From the NCBI GenBank assembly GCA_963556255.1, contig OY744610.1, positions 59,985,617 through 60,049,616 on the forward strand: 64,000 nt of DNA, written 5' to 3'. The DNA is from Allolobophora icterica (Eukaryota; Annelida; Clitellata; Crassiclitellata; Lumbricidae). A model generated the notes under the pieces. It worked only from the letters and a program-made list of their open reading frames with translations, did not search any database and was not told the origin of the DNA. This document shows, one piece after another, positions 44,044-55,037 of the stretch; the first letter of the stretch is position 1; every line of letters begins with the position of its first letter. The position numbers and the translations under genes are program-made.

Positions 44044-47000
44044 TTATAACCTTGACAAACAATCAGCAATAACATTCAATCTGCCCTTCTTGTACTTCAC
44101 CTCAACATCAAAAGTTTGTAAGGCTAACGCCCAACGCACAAGTTTAGCAGACTTAGACATTGACTCAGTCAAATATGTAAGAGGATTGTGATCAGTAAAA
44201 ATGAAAATTTTTGATCCAATTATAATTTCTTTTAACTTGTTTAGAGCCCAAACAATAGCATAGGCTTCCTTTTCCACAGTAGCCCATCTCTTCTGGGTAT
44301 CAGTTAATTTCTGACTGATAAATGACACAGGGCGTTCTATTCCCTTGTCGTCTATCTGTGTTAAAACAGCACCGACTGCAAAGTCACTACTATCGCAGTA
44401 CAAATTGAATGGTTTTCCCACTTCAAAAACATATAACACTACTTTGGATCGCACAGCCTCTTTAAGTAAATCAAATGCTTGCTGATGTTCAACAGTCCAA
44501 TCAATCTTATCAGAAACACGTTTACTAGTTAAATCAGATAAAGGTTTCGCAATCTGTGCAAAGTCCTTAATAAACTGTCTGTAATAATTAAAAAATCCAA
44601 GCAGTTGCTTAACTTGCTTCTTAGTTTCTGGGATCTTCAAATTAGTCAAACTTTCAATTCTGTCTGGATTCATCTTTATCTTACCAGACCCAACCACATG
44701 ACCGATAAACCTTACTTCAGACTTACCAAATATGCATTTTTTCAAATTTAAGGTAACGTTATGCAATCTCATTTGCATCAAAAATGCATCTAACTGCTGT
44801 AAATGAATTTTCCAATTGTCAGAATGCACAGCAATGTCATCAACATACGGTTCTGCAAAGTCACTTATAGGCTGTAAAACTAAATTTATCGCCTTAACAA
44901 AAGTTCGGCCTGAATTTATCATTCCAAAAGGAACACGAGTAAATTCATACAGTCCATTATGTGTTACAAAAGCTGTCTTCCATTGATCAGATTGTTTTAC
45001 AGGACAAGTCCAATAAGCACTTCGACAGTCCAAAATAGAAATCACATTAGACTTTCCAACTTGGTTCAAAACGTCTCTGACAATCGGCATAGGATATTTA
45101 CAATCCACTGTGAATGAGTTAATGTATCTGTAGTCACAGGCAAGTCTCAAAGATCCGTCTTTCTTTTTAACAATAACCAAAGGGCTTGCCATTCTGCTCG
45201 ATGATGGTTTGATAATGTTTGTTTTTAACATTTCTTTGATCTGCCGTTCCACTTCTGCTCGATAAATCAAAGGAATTCGATATGCTGCAAATTCCTTTTC
45301 ACGAAATCCTGGTTTTAGTTCAATTTCATGTTCAACCAATGTACATAATCCGGGTTTTTCTGAAAATCTGTCACAGTATTTGTTCAAGACGTTCAACAAC
45401 TGTTCTTGCTGAGTTACTGTTAAATGGCTAATTTGTTCAGGATCGAGGTTAAGTGAATTCTTGTCATCTTGAACCTCGTTCCTCATTGGTAATTCAACCA
45501 CTGAACCAAAATCTTCATCTTCTTCAACAATTAGACCACAACTTAATGCTCGAGTAACATATTTTCTGATCTTGTTGGCGTGAATTATTTTTCGACCATT
45601 TTCACCCATATCGACTAAATAAGAGTACTTTGATCTTCGATGTATGATCGTACATGGACCATGCCATCGAGAAATAAGTTTGTTTGTTGACGTTGGATAC
45701 AAAACAATGACTTTCTCACCAGCTTCAAATTCTTTGTGCTTTGCTCTCTTGTTATACTGATTCGTGTATTGTAATTGCTTTTCTCGAGAGTAGGATTCTG
45801 CAAACAATAATGCTTTCTCCATATTTTCTTTGAGTTCTTTCAAATACTTTTCTGGTTTAACTCCAACATGAGGGGGTAAGTTTATTTCTCTAGTCCAACT
45901 CTCTTTTAATATTGCCAATGGTCCTCTCGGAATTTTCCCATAGACAAGCATATATGGTGATACTCCAGTAGTTGCATTCGGCACTTCTCGTAATGCCCAC
46001 ACTGTGAAAGGAATTATCTTGTGCCATTTCCTCGGGTTGTCTATTATCACATGATTGATCATCTTTTTAAATGTCTGATTCCATCTTTCTACTAATCCAG
46101 CAGCCTCTGGGTGTCCTGGTGTGTCGAATCTTGGACTACAGCCCATTAAATTGAGAAATTCTCTTGTCAAACTGGCTGTGAAGTTCGTTCCTTGGTCACT
46201 TGTAATCACTGACGGTACACCAACGTTCATGAACAGTTCCGTCAACGCTTCACACACAGCCTTCGCTGTCAGCGATTTCAATAAGAAGATTGTAGGCCAT
46301 CTGGTGCACGAGTCCACAATGCATAAACAATACTTGTGACCTGCAGCAGATACTGGATCGATCGGGCCAACGAGGTCCATCGTCATTCTCCTGAAGGCGA
46401 CCTCTTCTCTTGAGACCGGAGTGATAGGTACTCTATCCATCACCAGACTCCTTGCCTTTAATTGACACTTCTCACAAGACTTACAAAATTTCACAATGTC
46501 TCTTCTCATCTTTGGCCATACAAAAGATAATTTTATTCGTTCTCTTGTTTTCTCTTCTCCTAGATGTCCTCCAAATACCGATTCATGCGCCAATTCCATC
46601 ACTTTTATTCGTCTCTCTTTTGGTAACACTAGTTGATATATCGTCTGGTCTAATATCTGATATTTCTTATGCAATAAACCGTTGATCACACAGAATTCAG
46701 ATTCTTTCTCTTGTGCTAACTTCCACCACGGCTTCAACGATTCATCCTTTCTCTGTTGCTCTTCGAACTTCTTCGAATCGGCAATCTGCACCTTTTGTTC
46801 TTCGTCCATCTCTTCATCTCTATACAAGTCTCCTATGCCCACATCACATTCATCGTCTTCTTCAGTTTCATTTAATGTGCCATTCTCACATGCAGCCATC
46901 TCTTGCTCATTCATCTCTGATGTTATACCATCTCGCGATAAGCTTCGTTGCTCATTACTTTCGTTTTCCTCATCACTTGAACTTTCAGTTTCACTCTTCT

Positions 47001-49440
47001 CATCAACATCTACCATTTCCTGTTTCCGAATCTGCGCTCTCGTCATTACATTTGCTTGTACACTCACATCTCCTTGTATCGTTTTGATCTTCATCTGTGG
47101 TACGGCTTTTAATTCGGCAATTATCTCTGGATGCAACAAGAATCTTTCTGTACTGCCCATCTTTGCAATACTAGCACACATCAAAGTGACATAAGGTGTA
47201 AGTGAACACTGGATTTTACGCGGAAATCCCTCTTCTTCCACGTCACTACCACACAGTCTAACATCGACTTTCACTAACTTCGCAGGAATGGCATCTCCTG
47301 CCACACATTGCAAATTCACTTTTCCAATTTGTTCCACCTTCATGCCTTCCAGTAATTCTTCACTAATCACCGGAATTTCTGCTCCCGAGTCGCTCAGTGC
47401 TTTGACTTTCACTGGCTCTTTACCGTCTACTGCACGAATTTCAACCTCGACATATTGCAAGAACGATTTCTTCAATATTCGACTGTCATCTTTTCCTATG
47501 ACTTCTCTCTGAATTTCAGCATCCAATAGAATTTCTTTTTGAATACCACATTTCATTACTGACTTCACTTCAGTCTCTTGGTTTTCTTGACCCGTGGTTT
47601 GATTATCTGTATCCCTAACCACTTGAATCAAATTCACCCTTGTGTGTTCTTGATTTCTGCTAGAACTAGCTGCTGCCACTGGAACTGGACAAAATTTAAC
47701 CAAATGTTTGTCTGAACCACAGTTGTGACAACGCTTCACCACCATACCTCGTTGTTCATTGCCTTCATATCTCTTATACTGCGTAAACGATGTGTTGCCT
47801 TCCCTCTTGGCAAACGGCGCTGACGATTTGTTAAATCCCTGACGACCAAACGTCACTTCTCTGGTTTCATTGGGTACAGGGACATTAGCCTTGACTTCTT
47901 TACCTATGAACTGATTCCCTGTTCCTGGATTACTTTTCCACTTTCCACTCTGGCTTTGGTTTACGGAACGTTGAGAAGGATAACTGTTTATATTTGGGAT
48001 CGCAAACCCAATTCGATTGTTTACATGAATGTCTGCTAGGTCTGCCACTGCACTAGCTTGGAGACAGTCAGTTCCTTCCTTCGACAATACAAACTGTAGT
48101 GGACCTGGCGGTAAACATTCTTTTAGCTTATCCGCTACCAGCAAATCAAAGAGCGTATCATACTCTCTGTTCACGTTTCGACTTCTCACGTAATAGTTTA
48201 GCAAGTTCTTCAGTCTTGCCGTAAACATCGTATAAGTCTCTTCTGTCGTCTTCTTAGCATCCACAAATCTGGCTCTGTATTCTCTCGAAGTCAACTTAAA
48301 TTCTTTTAATAAGTGCTGCTTGACTCTATCATAATTGTCTAGATCATCGTATGACAATCTATTCAGAACGGTTCGAGCTTTCGGCGTCATCAATGGTAGT
48401 AATAATTTCACCCAAAACGGCTTTTCCACCGCAAAACTGCGAAACGCGTTCTCGACTGTTTCAAAATATAATGGCACCTCCATCATATCAGTTGGCATTT
48501 GAGGCAATACATGCTTCATTGCATCACCTATTTTCTTAATTTTTGACACCAAAGTTTCACTTTCTTGCTGCTTCCTTCTTTCAGCTTCCCGTTCTTCTCT
48601 CATTTGCGTTTCTTTCAAGGTCAATTTTGATTTCTCCAGTTTCAGACGTTCCTGTCTTTCTGTCTCTGCCTTTTCCAAACTTTCTTTCTGAAATTTGAGT
48701 TCTTCTTGTCTGATCTGTTCGGCGCGTTCTAACTCTAACGTTCGCGCTTTTTCTTTTTCTTCTTCACGCATTCTCTTTGCTTCAATCTGTTGCTGACGAA
48801 CCTCTTCATCACTTTTTCTAGCTCTTTCAAATTCAATCATCTGCTCCAGTCTTCTTCTTTCAGCATCTTCTCTATCTCGTTTCAACTGTTCTAATTGAAT
48901 CTCAAACTGATGCTTTTGCAATTCCAGTTCTGCCTTACGCACTTGTTCTGCTTTATCTTCTCTCTCTCTCTGCAAGCGCAATTCCTCTTGCCTTACCAGT
49001 TCCGCTTTCTCTTCTTTCTCTCTCTGCAAGCGCAATTCTTCTTGCCTTGCAAGTTCCGCTTTCTCTTCTTTCTCTCGCTGCAAGCGCAATTCTTCTTGCC
49101 TTGCAAGTTCCGCTTCTTGTCTCAGCTCTTTCTCTTCCTGTCTTCGTCTCTCCTCTCTTTCTTTCTCTTCTTGTCTCGTCATCATCATCCACTGCATCAA
49201 CATCTCCATAGACATAGGCACAGGAGGTTTTTCAATAGCCTTTTCTACGGCACCGCCAACGGCACCTTCTTCTTCGACTTCTTCTTTCACCCACACTTCA
49301 GCGAGTTCCTGTATCATGTCACCACGTGACATACCTTCTAATTGTTCTTCTTTAAAACCGGCTTTCAACAAACGCTGTTTTAGCCTTTCCGTAGACATCT
49401 TCTTAATATCTGCTTGTCTTTCAGCACTTAGTTTCTCCAT
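44044..49440 (-). CDS. Gag-Pol polyprotein (Gmr1-type order)
   Basis: 1798 aa from ATG 49440. Residues 80-300 are a highly charged coiled coil including three near-identical copies of an 18-residue LARQEELRLQREKEEKAE-type repeat. Residues 310-470 resemble a gypsy capsid. The zinc knuckle is C571-X2-C574-X4-H579-X4-C584, and the aspartic protease motif DSGAE is at 684. The integrase zinc domain (H952, H959, C989, C992) is followed by a catalytic core with D1022, D1082 and E1118 (D-X35-E). The reverse transcriptase has YVDD at 1532-1535 and RNase H has D1683, E1724 and D1750. The integrase precedes the reverse transcriptase, the reverse of ordinary gypsy elements and the hallmark of the Gmr1 group. 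An acidic stretch (810-890) separates protease from integrase. No stop or frameshift; processing by its own protease is expected. Confidence 0.95.
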   Translation of the reverse strand: MEKLSAERQADIKKMSTERLKQRLLKAGFKEEQLEGMSRGDMIQELAEVWVKEEVEEEGAVGGAVEKAIEKPPVPMSMEMLMQWMMMTRQEEKEREERRRQEEKELRQEAELARQEELRLQREKEEKAELARQEELRLQREKEEKAELVRQEELRLQREREDKAEQVRKAELELQKHQFEIQLEQLKRDREDAERRRLEQMIEFERARKSDEEVRQQQIEAKRMREEEKEKARTLELERAEQIRQEELKFQKESLEKAETERQERLKLEKSKLTLKETQMREEREAERRKQQESETLVSKIKKIGDAMKHVLPQMPTDMMEVPLYFETVENAFRSFAVEKPFWVKLLLPLMTPKARTVLNRLSYDDLDNYDRVKQHLLKEFKLTSREYRARFVDAKKTTEETYTMFTARLKNLLNYYVRSRNVNREYDTLFDLLVADKLKECLPPGPLQFVLSKEGTDCLQASAVADLADIHVNNRIGFAIPNINSYPSQRSVNQSQSGKWKSNPGTGNQFIGKEVKANVPVPNETREVTFGRQGFNKSSAPFAKREGNTSFTQYKRYEGNEQRGMVVKRCHNCGSDKHLVKFCPVPVAAASSSRNQEHTRVNLIQVVRDTDNQTTGQENQETEVKSVMKCGIQKEILLDAEIQREVIGKDDSRILKKSFLQYVEVEIRAVDGKEPVKVKALSDSGAEIPVISEELLEGMKVEQIGKVNLQCVAGDAIPAKLVKVDVRLCGSDVEEEGFPRKIQCSLTPYVTLMCASIAKMGSTERFLLHPEIIAELKAVPQMKIKTIQGDVSVQANVMTRAQIRKQEMVDVDEKSETESSSDEENESNEQRSLSRDGITSEMNEQEMAACENGTLNETEEDDECDVGIGDLYRDEEMDEEQKVQIADSKKFEEQQRKDESLKPWWKLAQEKESEFCVINGLLHKKYQILDQTIYQLVLPKERRIKVMELAHESVFGGHLGEEKTRERIKLSFVWPKMRRDIVKFCKSCEKCQLKARSLVMDRVPITPVSREEVAFRRMTMDLVGPIDPVSAAGHKYCLCIVDSCTRWPTIFLLKSLTAKAVCEALTELFMNVGVPSVITSDQGTNFTASLTREFLNLMGCSPRFDTPGHPEAAGLVERWNQTFKKMINHVIIDNPRKWHKIIPFTVWALREVPNATTGVSPYMLVYGKIPRGPLAILKESWTREINLPPHVGVKPEKYLKELKENMEKALLFAESYSREKQLQYTNQYNKRAKHKEFEAGEKVIVLYPTSTNKLISRWHGPCTIIHRRSKYSYLVDMGENGRKIIHANKIRKYVTRALSCGLIVEEDEDFGSVVELPMRNEVQDDKNSLNLDPEQISHLTVTQQEQLLNVLNKYCDRFSEKPGLCTLVEHEIELKPGFREKEFAAYRIPLIYRAEVERQIKEMLKTNIIKPSSSRMASPLVIVKKKDGSLRLACDYRYINSFTVDCKYPMPIVRDVLNQVGKSNVISILDCRSAYWTCPVKQSDQWKTAFVTHNGLYEFTRVPFGMINSGRTFVKAINLVLQPISDFAEPYVDDIAVHSDNWKIHLQQLDAFLMQMRLHNVTLNLKKCIFGKSEVRFIGHVVGSGKIKMNPDRIESLTNLKIPETKKQVKQLLGFFNYYRQFIKDFAQIAKPLSDLTSKRVSDKIDWTVEHQQAFDLLKEAVRSKVVLYVFEVGKPFNLYCDSSDFAVGAVLTQIDDKGIERPVSFISQKLTDTQKRWATVEKEAYAIVWALNKLKEIIIGSKIFIFTDHNPLTYLTESMSKSAKLVRWALALQTFDVEVKYKKGRLNVIADCLSRL

Positions 49441-49619
49441 CTTACTTGTTTACTTTGGTGATTTCTCTTTTCAAAGAAGTCACGGTTTTTCTTGTTGTGT
49501 GAATCGATAAACAAACGGGATTTCTTTTATATTTGTTCGTGGAAAACAACGAAATTTTTTATACCGTTTCTCGTGTTCCACCGTCGTTGATATCGTAGAC
49601 ACGTCACACAGCAACAACG

Positions 49620-49800
49620 CGTAAATTCTTTTATCACCGTCGTAGATTCTTCTAACACCGTTGTAAATTCTTTTATCACCGTCGTAGATTCTTCTATCCG
49701 CCGAAGGAGGTGATAACGTGAATTTTAATCCACCGTGAGTTTATATCCACCGTGAGTATTTATCCACCGTGAGTTCTTATTCACCGTGAGTTCTTATCCA
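49620..49800 (-). repeat. Tandem repeats in the retrotransposon leader
   Basis: Two small arrays between LTR and gag: CACCGTCGTAGATTCTTCTA-like units (three, about 49635-49698) and TCCACCGTGAGTTCTTA-like units (four to five, about 49728-49800). The 5' untranslated leader is where packaging and dimerisation signals are expected. Confidence 0.7.
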
Positions 49801-49818
49801 CACCGACGCTGCCACCAA
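49801..49818 (-). other. Primer-binding site
   Basis: The minus strand reads TGGTGGCAGCGTCGGTG, three bases inside the 5' LTR. TGG pairs with the CCA end of a tRNA. The first 11 bases match the initiator-Met site (TGGTAGCAGAG) at 9 positions, so the primer tRNA is not settled. Confidence 0.6.
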
Positions 49819-49821
49819 TAA

Positions 49822-50298
49822 TGTCAACCCAATCCTTCCGTTGACAATCCTTCTGATTAAATCCTTGTTCTCTTCGTACTTAACGCCTATTTAACGTTCA
49901 CCTTTTGAACACTAATTCTACGTATAAGTATAACCTGAATTAATCAGCAACACAGTTTAATATCTTTTCAGTTTAATAAGAAACAAACAGACAGAACTCA
50001 ATTCGATTACAACTCAACTAGTCAGCCACACTACTACAGCGAACACACTCGAATTCAAACTTCTCTAGTCAGCATAATTCTTCGCGCCTCTTGACACACC
50101 TGTCCTCTGTGCGCCTAGGCGAACTCTAATAATATACATATAGCGCGCCGCTGCCGATATCGGCCGGCCGCGCGTGTCACTAAGACTAAACTTTATACAT
50201 CTATCATATATACATATACACGTGAAACTAAAGTAAACGCACTAAATATATACGCTAACATCTCGCACTGCAAGACTGTACACAAAACTCAGTTCACA
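49822..50298 (-). repeat. 5' LTR of the retrotransposon
   Basis: 477 bp, identical to the 3' LTR except T at 50192. It is the promoter-bearing LTR for the minus-strand element. Confidence 0.95.
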
Positions 50299-50303
50299 GA
50301 ATT

Positions 50304-51150
50304 GATCGGGTGAGATCCTTCACCACCGCTGCCCGTTTCAATGGGATCAAAAACAACCCCGAGATTGCGGACATGCGTCGAGAAGACAAAGTGAGGAAAG
50401 TCAGCAGATATAGCCTGATGATCTTTTTCAGCTGCTGCCCATTACCCAGCTATATAAATTGCGTCTTGAGTAAATTGAGACGCAGACGACCTTTTATGCC
50501 CTCTAATTCAACTGTTCAATACAATTCAATCAAACGTTCAAGTGTTAAACAAATAAATAATACGTCCTGACTGGACACCTCTTTTAAGTAGATTGCTGTT
50601 AATATAAGTACAACTTGTCTCGTTATAGGCCAATATACAAAACGCACGGTGAGAACTGGGAACTATTCAAATTACTTAGACACCTCTTTTAAGGTTAATA
50701 TTCGCCCTATGAGAGACGTCTTTCGTCTTTTCTGACCAGTTTCATGACTCATTATAACTTTAGGGAGAACTGGTCCATTGCTCTGTAAGCAAATTGTCCT
50801 GCATTAAGTCAATGGATCGGTGAGATCTGTTCTAAATAATTTATTCGACGTCAACGGCCTTTGTTGCCATAAGATGTAGTTTTAAAGTCTGTATCCATCC
50901 ATGCCAGTATTGAGAGTAATTTCTGCTATGCTATATGAACGGTGAGAACTGCTCAAACTAAATTTCAACCGACATGAACGGCCTTTGATGTCGTAAGATG
51001 TCGTTCAACTTTTAGATCCAATCGAGTTGCAAGTCCCTTTCAAAACTCCACACGATTTGTTATTAGAGAAGGATAGGTCGTGGAAGCCAAAAGATGCCGC
51101 TAAGCACTCTATAACACATGGCCCACTTTAGCCGGTATATCGCCAGCCAC
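50304..51150 (+). repeat. Plus-oriented module array F10
   Basis: Continuation of unit 5 beyond the retrotransposon; matches 14817-15650 at an offset of 35486 bp. Z CACC 50576 / TATAAG 50603 (23 bp), X near 50648, 50818 and 50940, Y near 50848 and 50970. Confidence 0.65.
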
Positions 51151-51164
51151 TGCCGTATACACGG

Positions 51165-51245
51165 GTGGTGCCAGTCCCAAGCCTGGAGAAAGGAGGAGGG
51201 CGACGCTAACCATCTTCGTTATTACACAGCGTCGTTAAACAGTAA
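51165..51245 (+). mobile_element. RTE-type 3' end
   Basis: Copy of 15675-15760 with CCCAAGCCTGGAGAAAGGAG and the GACGCTAACC hairpin half. Confidence 0.5.
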
Positions 51246-51489
51246 CTACATGTAACTCTACATATCCCTTATATATCCAGCTGTTCCAATTCCAGACACC
51301 ATCCGCCGTAGCCGTCCACCCGCCTGACGTGGACTTGTTAGGAAACTGACGCTACCTTACACATCGATTTTGTTATTGACTGAAGACCTGTGAACAGACT
51401 GGTTCTGTTTGGGCTCTGAGTAAAAATAGATTCTGCAATTGCTGATGAATCTTTTGAAACAGTGCAATACAAATGTGATTACAGAAACA

Positions 51490-52010
51490 AATGTAATTAA
51501 TTTTGACAGTTCCATGAATAAAGGCAATTAATTTTGACTGATCAAGGAACAAAGGCAATTAATTTTAACTATTCCATGAACATAGAAAAATTAATTTAGA
51601 CTGTTCCGGGAACAAAGGCAATTAATTTTGACTGTTCCATTAACAAAGGAAATTAATTTTGACTGTTTCAGGAACAAAGGAAATTAATTTTGACTGTTCC
51701 AGGAACAAAGGCAATCTCTGGAGTATGTTCTGGGTACGTTTAGTGCCAGACATTGGAATGCTGTCAAAGGCAGTCGTCTAAATTCACGACATTCCTCAGA
51801 TAGCATCGTTTTTTTCTCACGCTGCTTTCGATCGGGATTAAATTGCACAATAAGAAATGGCGAGGGTAGGTGAATGGAAATGGTGAAGGGGTGATGGATC
51901 CTAATGGCGAAGGTTGAAGAATGTAAATGGTAAGGGGTGATGGTCGGAAATTAATTTTGACTGTTCCAGGAAGAAAGGCAATTTATTTAGAGTGTTCAAG
52001 GAATAAAGGC
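51490..52010. repeat. TGTTCCAGGAACA minisatellite, unit 5
   Basis: About seven 31 bp units at 51490-51715 and two further units at 51950-52010, separated by the GGTGA-rich repeat. So the pair of repeats is itself duplicated here. Confidence 0.7.
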
Positions 52011-52330
52011 AATCCTTGTAGTATGTTCTGGTTAGGTTTCATGCCAGACTTTGGAATTCTGTCAGTATAATAATTACGTCTGTCGACCGGGAAAGCTAAC
52101 GAAGGGAATCGTCGAAATTCACAACATTCTTGAGATAGCATCATCCTCTTCTCACGCAGCTTTCGATCGGGATTAAATTGCACAATAAGAAATGGAAATG
52201 GAAATGGTGAAGAGGTGATGGATCCTAATGGTGAGGGATGAAGAATGTAAATGGTAAGGGGTGATGGTCGTCAACGGTAAGAGGTGTGGGATCTAAATGG
52301 TGATGGGTTACTGGTAGAAACGGTGCAAAG
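51855..52330. repeat. GGTGA-rich minisatellite, unit 5
   Basis: Two blocks of AATGGTGAAGGGGTGATGG-like repeats on either side of the second TGTTCC block. Confidence 0.5.
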
Positions 52331-52498
52331 GTCAACTCCAAGTATTAGCAACTTTGTGCGTCCAGGTATAGTTGAGTCCAAGTAATGTTACCTGCGCTTT
52401 CCTCACATTGCCTCACCGTACTCGACTAACCTCACCTTACCCTACCTATTATGTATGCATGCTCATATGTACCTGTACTTCTATAAGTACCCATACAT

Positions 52499-52600
52499 CA
52501 GTGGCGGGTCTACTATGAAATTACTGAAGCTGAAGCTTCAGGACCCCCAGCTTCACCCCCCAGACTTCTTTATCTTGTCTTGGGACTGGCACTGCCAGGG
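52499..52600 (+). mobile_element. hAT-like left end, unit 5
   Basis: CAGTGGCGGGTCTACTATG and following sequence as at 16775. Confidence 0.4.
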
Positions 52601-52619
52601 TATGAGGAGCGCCGGAGTT

Positions 52620-54240
52620 CGCATTGAAGGTCGTTGACCTTAACAGCTGTTATGCTAGGCATATTGACTCAATAACAACAGCGTGGAAAACTGATATTTA
52701 TGGCGGGTGCATACACCAATTAAAGGTATCTAAGCAGCATCAAACAACTTTAGGACGATTTCAACGACACCTAGTGGCTGCCAGGACAATTGTCTTACCC
52801 GTAAGTTGCCCCAATTTTTCCGAAGACGTTGCCGATGGCGCAAGAAGGGAATACAACAGGTAAACGAGATTTCATGGAATCGATGCTGTTGACGTGGACA
52901 GGAACAAATCTTGTACATTTTCACGGAGTCGCATGATTAAAGGACTCAAACTCCCAATCGTCGGAAATAAAGACATGATGACCTATCAAAAACTGCGGTG
53001 TTGAACGTTTTGGATCGAAGAGTTTAACATCTTATGGCAGAGGTGTCGACCCCATCCAAGGCACGCGTGATCAAAGTGTCACGCGTTGGGCCTAGACATT
53101 GTTAATTCAATGCGCTCATTTCGCTCTGTAAATCGGCTTGATCCTTTTGTTCCCAGGGCTAAAATTACCTTGACCCAGCACCGAGCGTTTACTGTAGTTG
53201 GTCTCTCGATGTGGAATGTTCTTCCCCCTCTGCTCAGGGCCAAACTATTGACTGGCTTTTCCTCATCGGTCTCGCCTTCCCTAAAGGCATTTCTGTTTCC
53301 CCGGGGCCTCTGTGCTGAGAGCGCCTCTGAATAGTTATTCTGCGAGAGGCGCTTTAATGTCCACATGCAATACAATACAATTGTTTCTGCATGGAGGAAG
53401 TCCCTCAAAATTTCTATCATCGAAGTACACAATCACACCACGAATCATGGCACGCGTGCCCAAAGTGCTACGCGTTGGGCCGAAAAAAATTTGGCATGGC
53501 GGGAGTCACCCGAAATTTCTAACTTCGAAATACACAATCACACCAGGAATACACTTTGAATCATGGCCAATCATACAGTGATGTCATATCAAATGTCTTT
53601 CGTGTCCTTTTTCGCTACGTTTTGTCAAGTAAAACGTATGTGAGAACAATAATTATATACTATTACTGTGTAAAATTGCGATGAGAGCATAAGGGTAGTT
53701 TTAAGATAATTTTGCGGCACTTCTCTCACGCCCCCTTAAGAAAGTTTGCCACCACTGGATAAAACGCCGTTGACGTTGTTAGTCAATTTTTTTACGGTTT
53801 TCACTGTAAAGTAATCTTATCAAGCATTTGGGAAAACAGCTCAAGTACATTTTTTATTTAATTAACCAATGAAAGGCAACAAGGGCCATTAACGTCGTCA
53901 GAAATTTGTTTCAGGTCAATCTTTACCAATACTAACATAGAAAGCCAGTCAACGAGGACCTACCCGACTGTAAGCAAAGATACGTCTATATTATAGCATC
54001 AGAAGACCCAATTTAAAGGTGTCCAAAAATTTTAGGATTATTTAATTGTTCAAGAACTTCTTATGACAGCCTGTAGGGCCTACCGTTGTCGAAAATTTCC
54101 TCGTATTTTAAAAGAAAAATAATGTTTGTGATGACACAAAAGTTTAACGATACATTAAGCCGTTTACGTCGACAAGAACAATTCTTCTACACATTTCACC
54201 TTTGCATGAACCGGGACTAACTTGATGCTTTAATTGTGCA
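52620..54240 (-). repeat. Minus-oriented module array R6
   Basis: Copy of R2: reversed Y near 52630 and 53880, reversed Z-like AATTAAAGGTATC near 52720 and ATTTAAAGGTGTCC near 54013. A LINE tail is inserted at 53104-53379. Confidence 0.55.
53104..53379 (+). mobile_element. 5'-truncated LINE tail, unit 5
   Basis: ATTGTT duplication (53098-53103, 53380-53385). The plus frame AFTVVGLSMWNVLPPLLRAK runs to LCAESASE and stop, followed by a GCCTCTGAATAG...GAGAGGCGC hairpin and an (ACAAT)n tail. Shared with unit 2, hence older than the 28 kb duplication. Confidence 0.75.
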
Positions 54241-54599
54241 AAACCAGTGTGGGAATTGTAGATTAAATACTGGGGCGGGGTTGAACATTTTATTTGTATT
54301 TTACAAAGTGATGTGAACGAAATTTGAAAGCAGCTGATTGCAATGCTAGCAGTTTTGCAAGTCAGACTGGAATTAAAATCAATTCATTTGTTAAGAAAAT
54401 TTAAAAATGCATACATGATACACCATTGAAATGTCTTCTCTTTGTCAGAGACTCAGAGTCAAATAATGCTAAATCACACTAGCACAACTGAGGGGGTTGG
54501 AAACGACCCCCGGTGTGCAATGAAGACTTAAACGGGTGTCCTAAGAGAAACTAGGGGGAATTGAAACCCCAAACCCCGACAAGTCCCATCCTGTACAAA

Positions 54600-55024
54600 A
54601 CGTAAGCGTTTTAACCCAACCTTTTGTGGCGCCCCTAGTGATTGCTTAGATTATTAGCCATTCGCAGATGACGCAAGTTAAAACACTCCCTAATATGCTT
54701 AACGACGAACGACGCTGTGTTAAATAAGATGATTAACATCTCCCTCCTCGTTTATCTACGCTTCGGACTGACACCACCTGCTTTTGATTAGTTGGAAAAT
54801 AACACTTGTGATACATTTTAGGTCCTTCGAATGAGTTCATACATCTAAAACACAAAAACAAGTTTGTGGCTTTAAGATAAATAAAATGTAAGGTAAGTGA
54901 CGTCTTCGGCCCTGACTGCCGCATGATCGATTTCGCTAAACGCAGTCTTCTACTAACAATTTTGAGAGTTGTTTGAACACCTTTAAATAGGTTTCTCCAG
55001 CGCTATATAGTCATATATTCGAAA
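54600..55024 (+). repeat. Unit 6 start and plus-oriented modules
   Basis: GGCGCC left arm near 54630, minus RTE-type end near 54712, Y variant near 54900 (TCGGC/GCCGC stem), Z near 54977 with a 22 bp gap to TATATAG. The LINE below is inserted just after this TATA box. Confidence 0.6.
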
Positions 55025-55037
55025 ATGCATTTTACCT

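Larger units (their letters stand above)
43451..50298 (-). mobile_element. Complete Gmr1-type Ty3/gypsy LTR retrotransposon
   Basis: 6848 bp between the 5 bp target duplication GAATT (43446-43450, 50299-50303). The empty target is visible in unit 2 (near 14816). Two 477 bp LTRs begin TG and end CA and differ at one base (43821 G, 50192 T). One uninterrupted 1798-codon ORF carries gag and pol in the order gag, protease, integrase, reverse transcriptase, RNase H. No envelope gene and no chromodomain seen. Everything needed for transposition appears intact, so the insertion is very young and could be polymorphic. Confidence 0.95.

Noticed and set aside
46121..49510. Plus-strand ORFs opposite the gag-pol gene
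   Set aside because: Shadow frames of the 1798-codon minus-strand ORF; no domains, biased composition.
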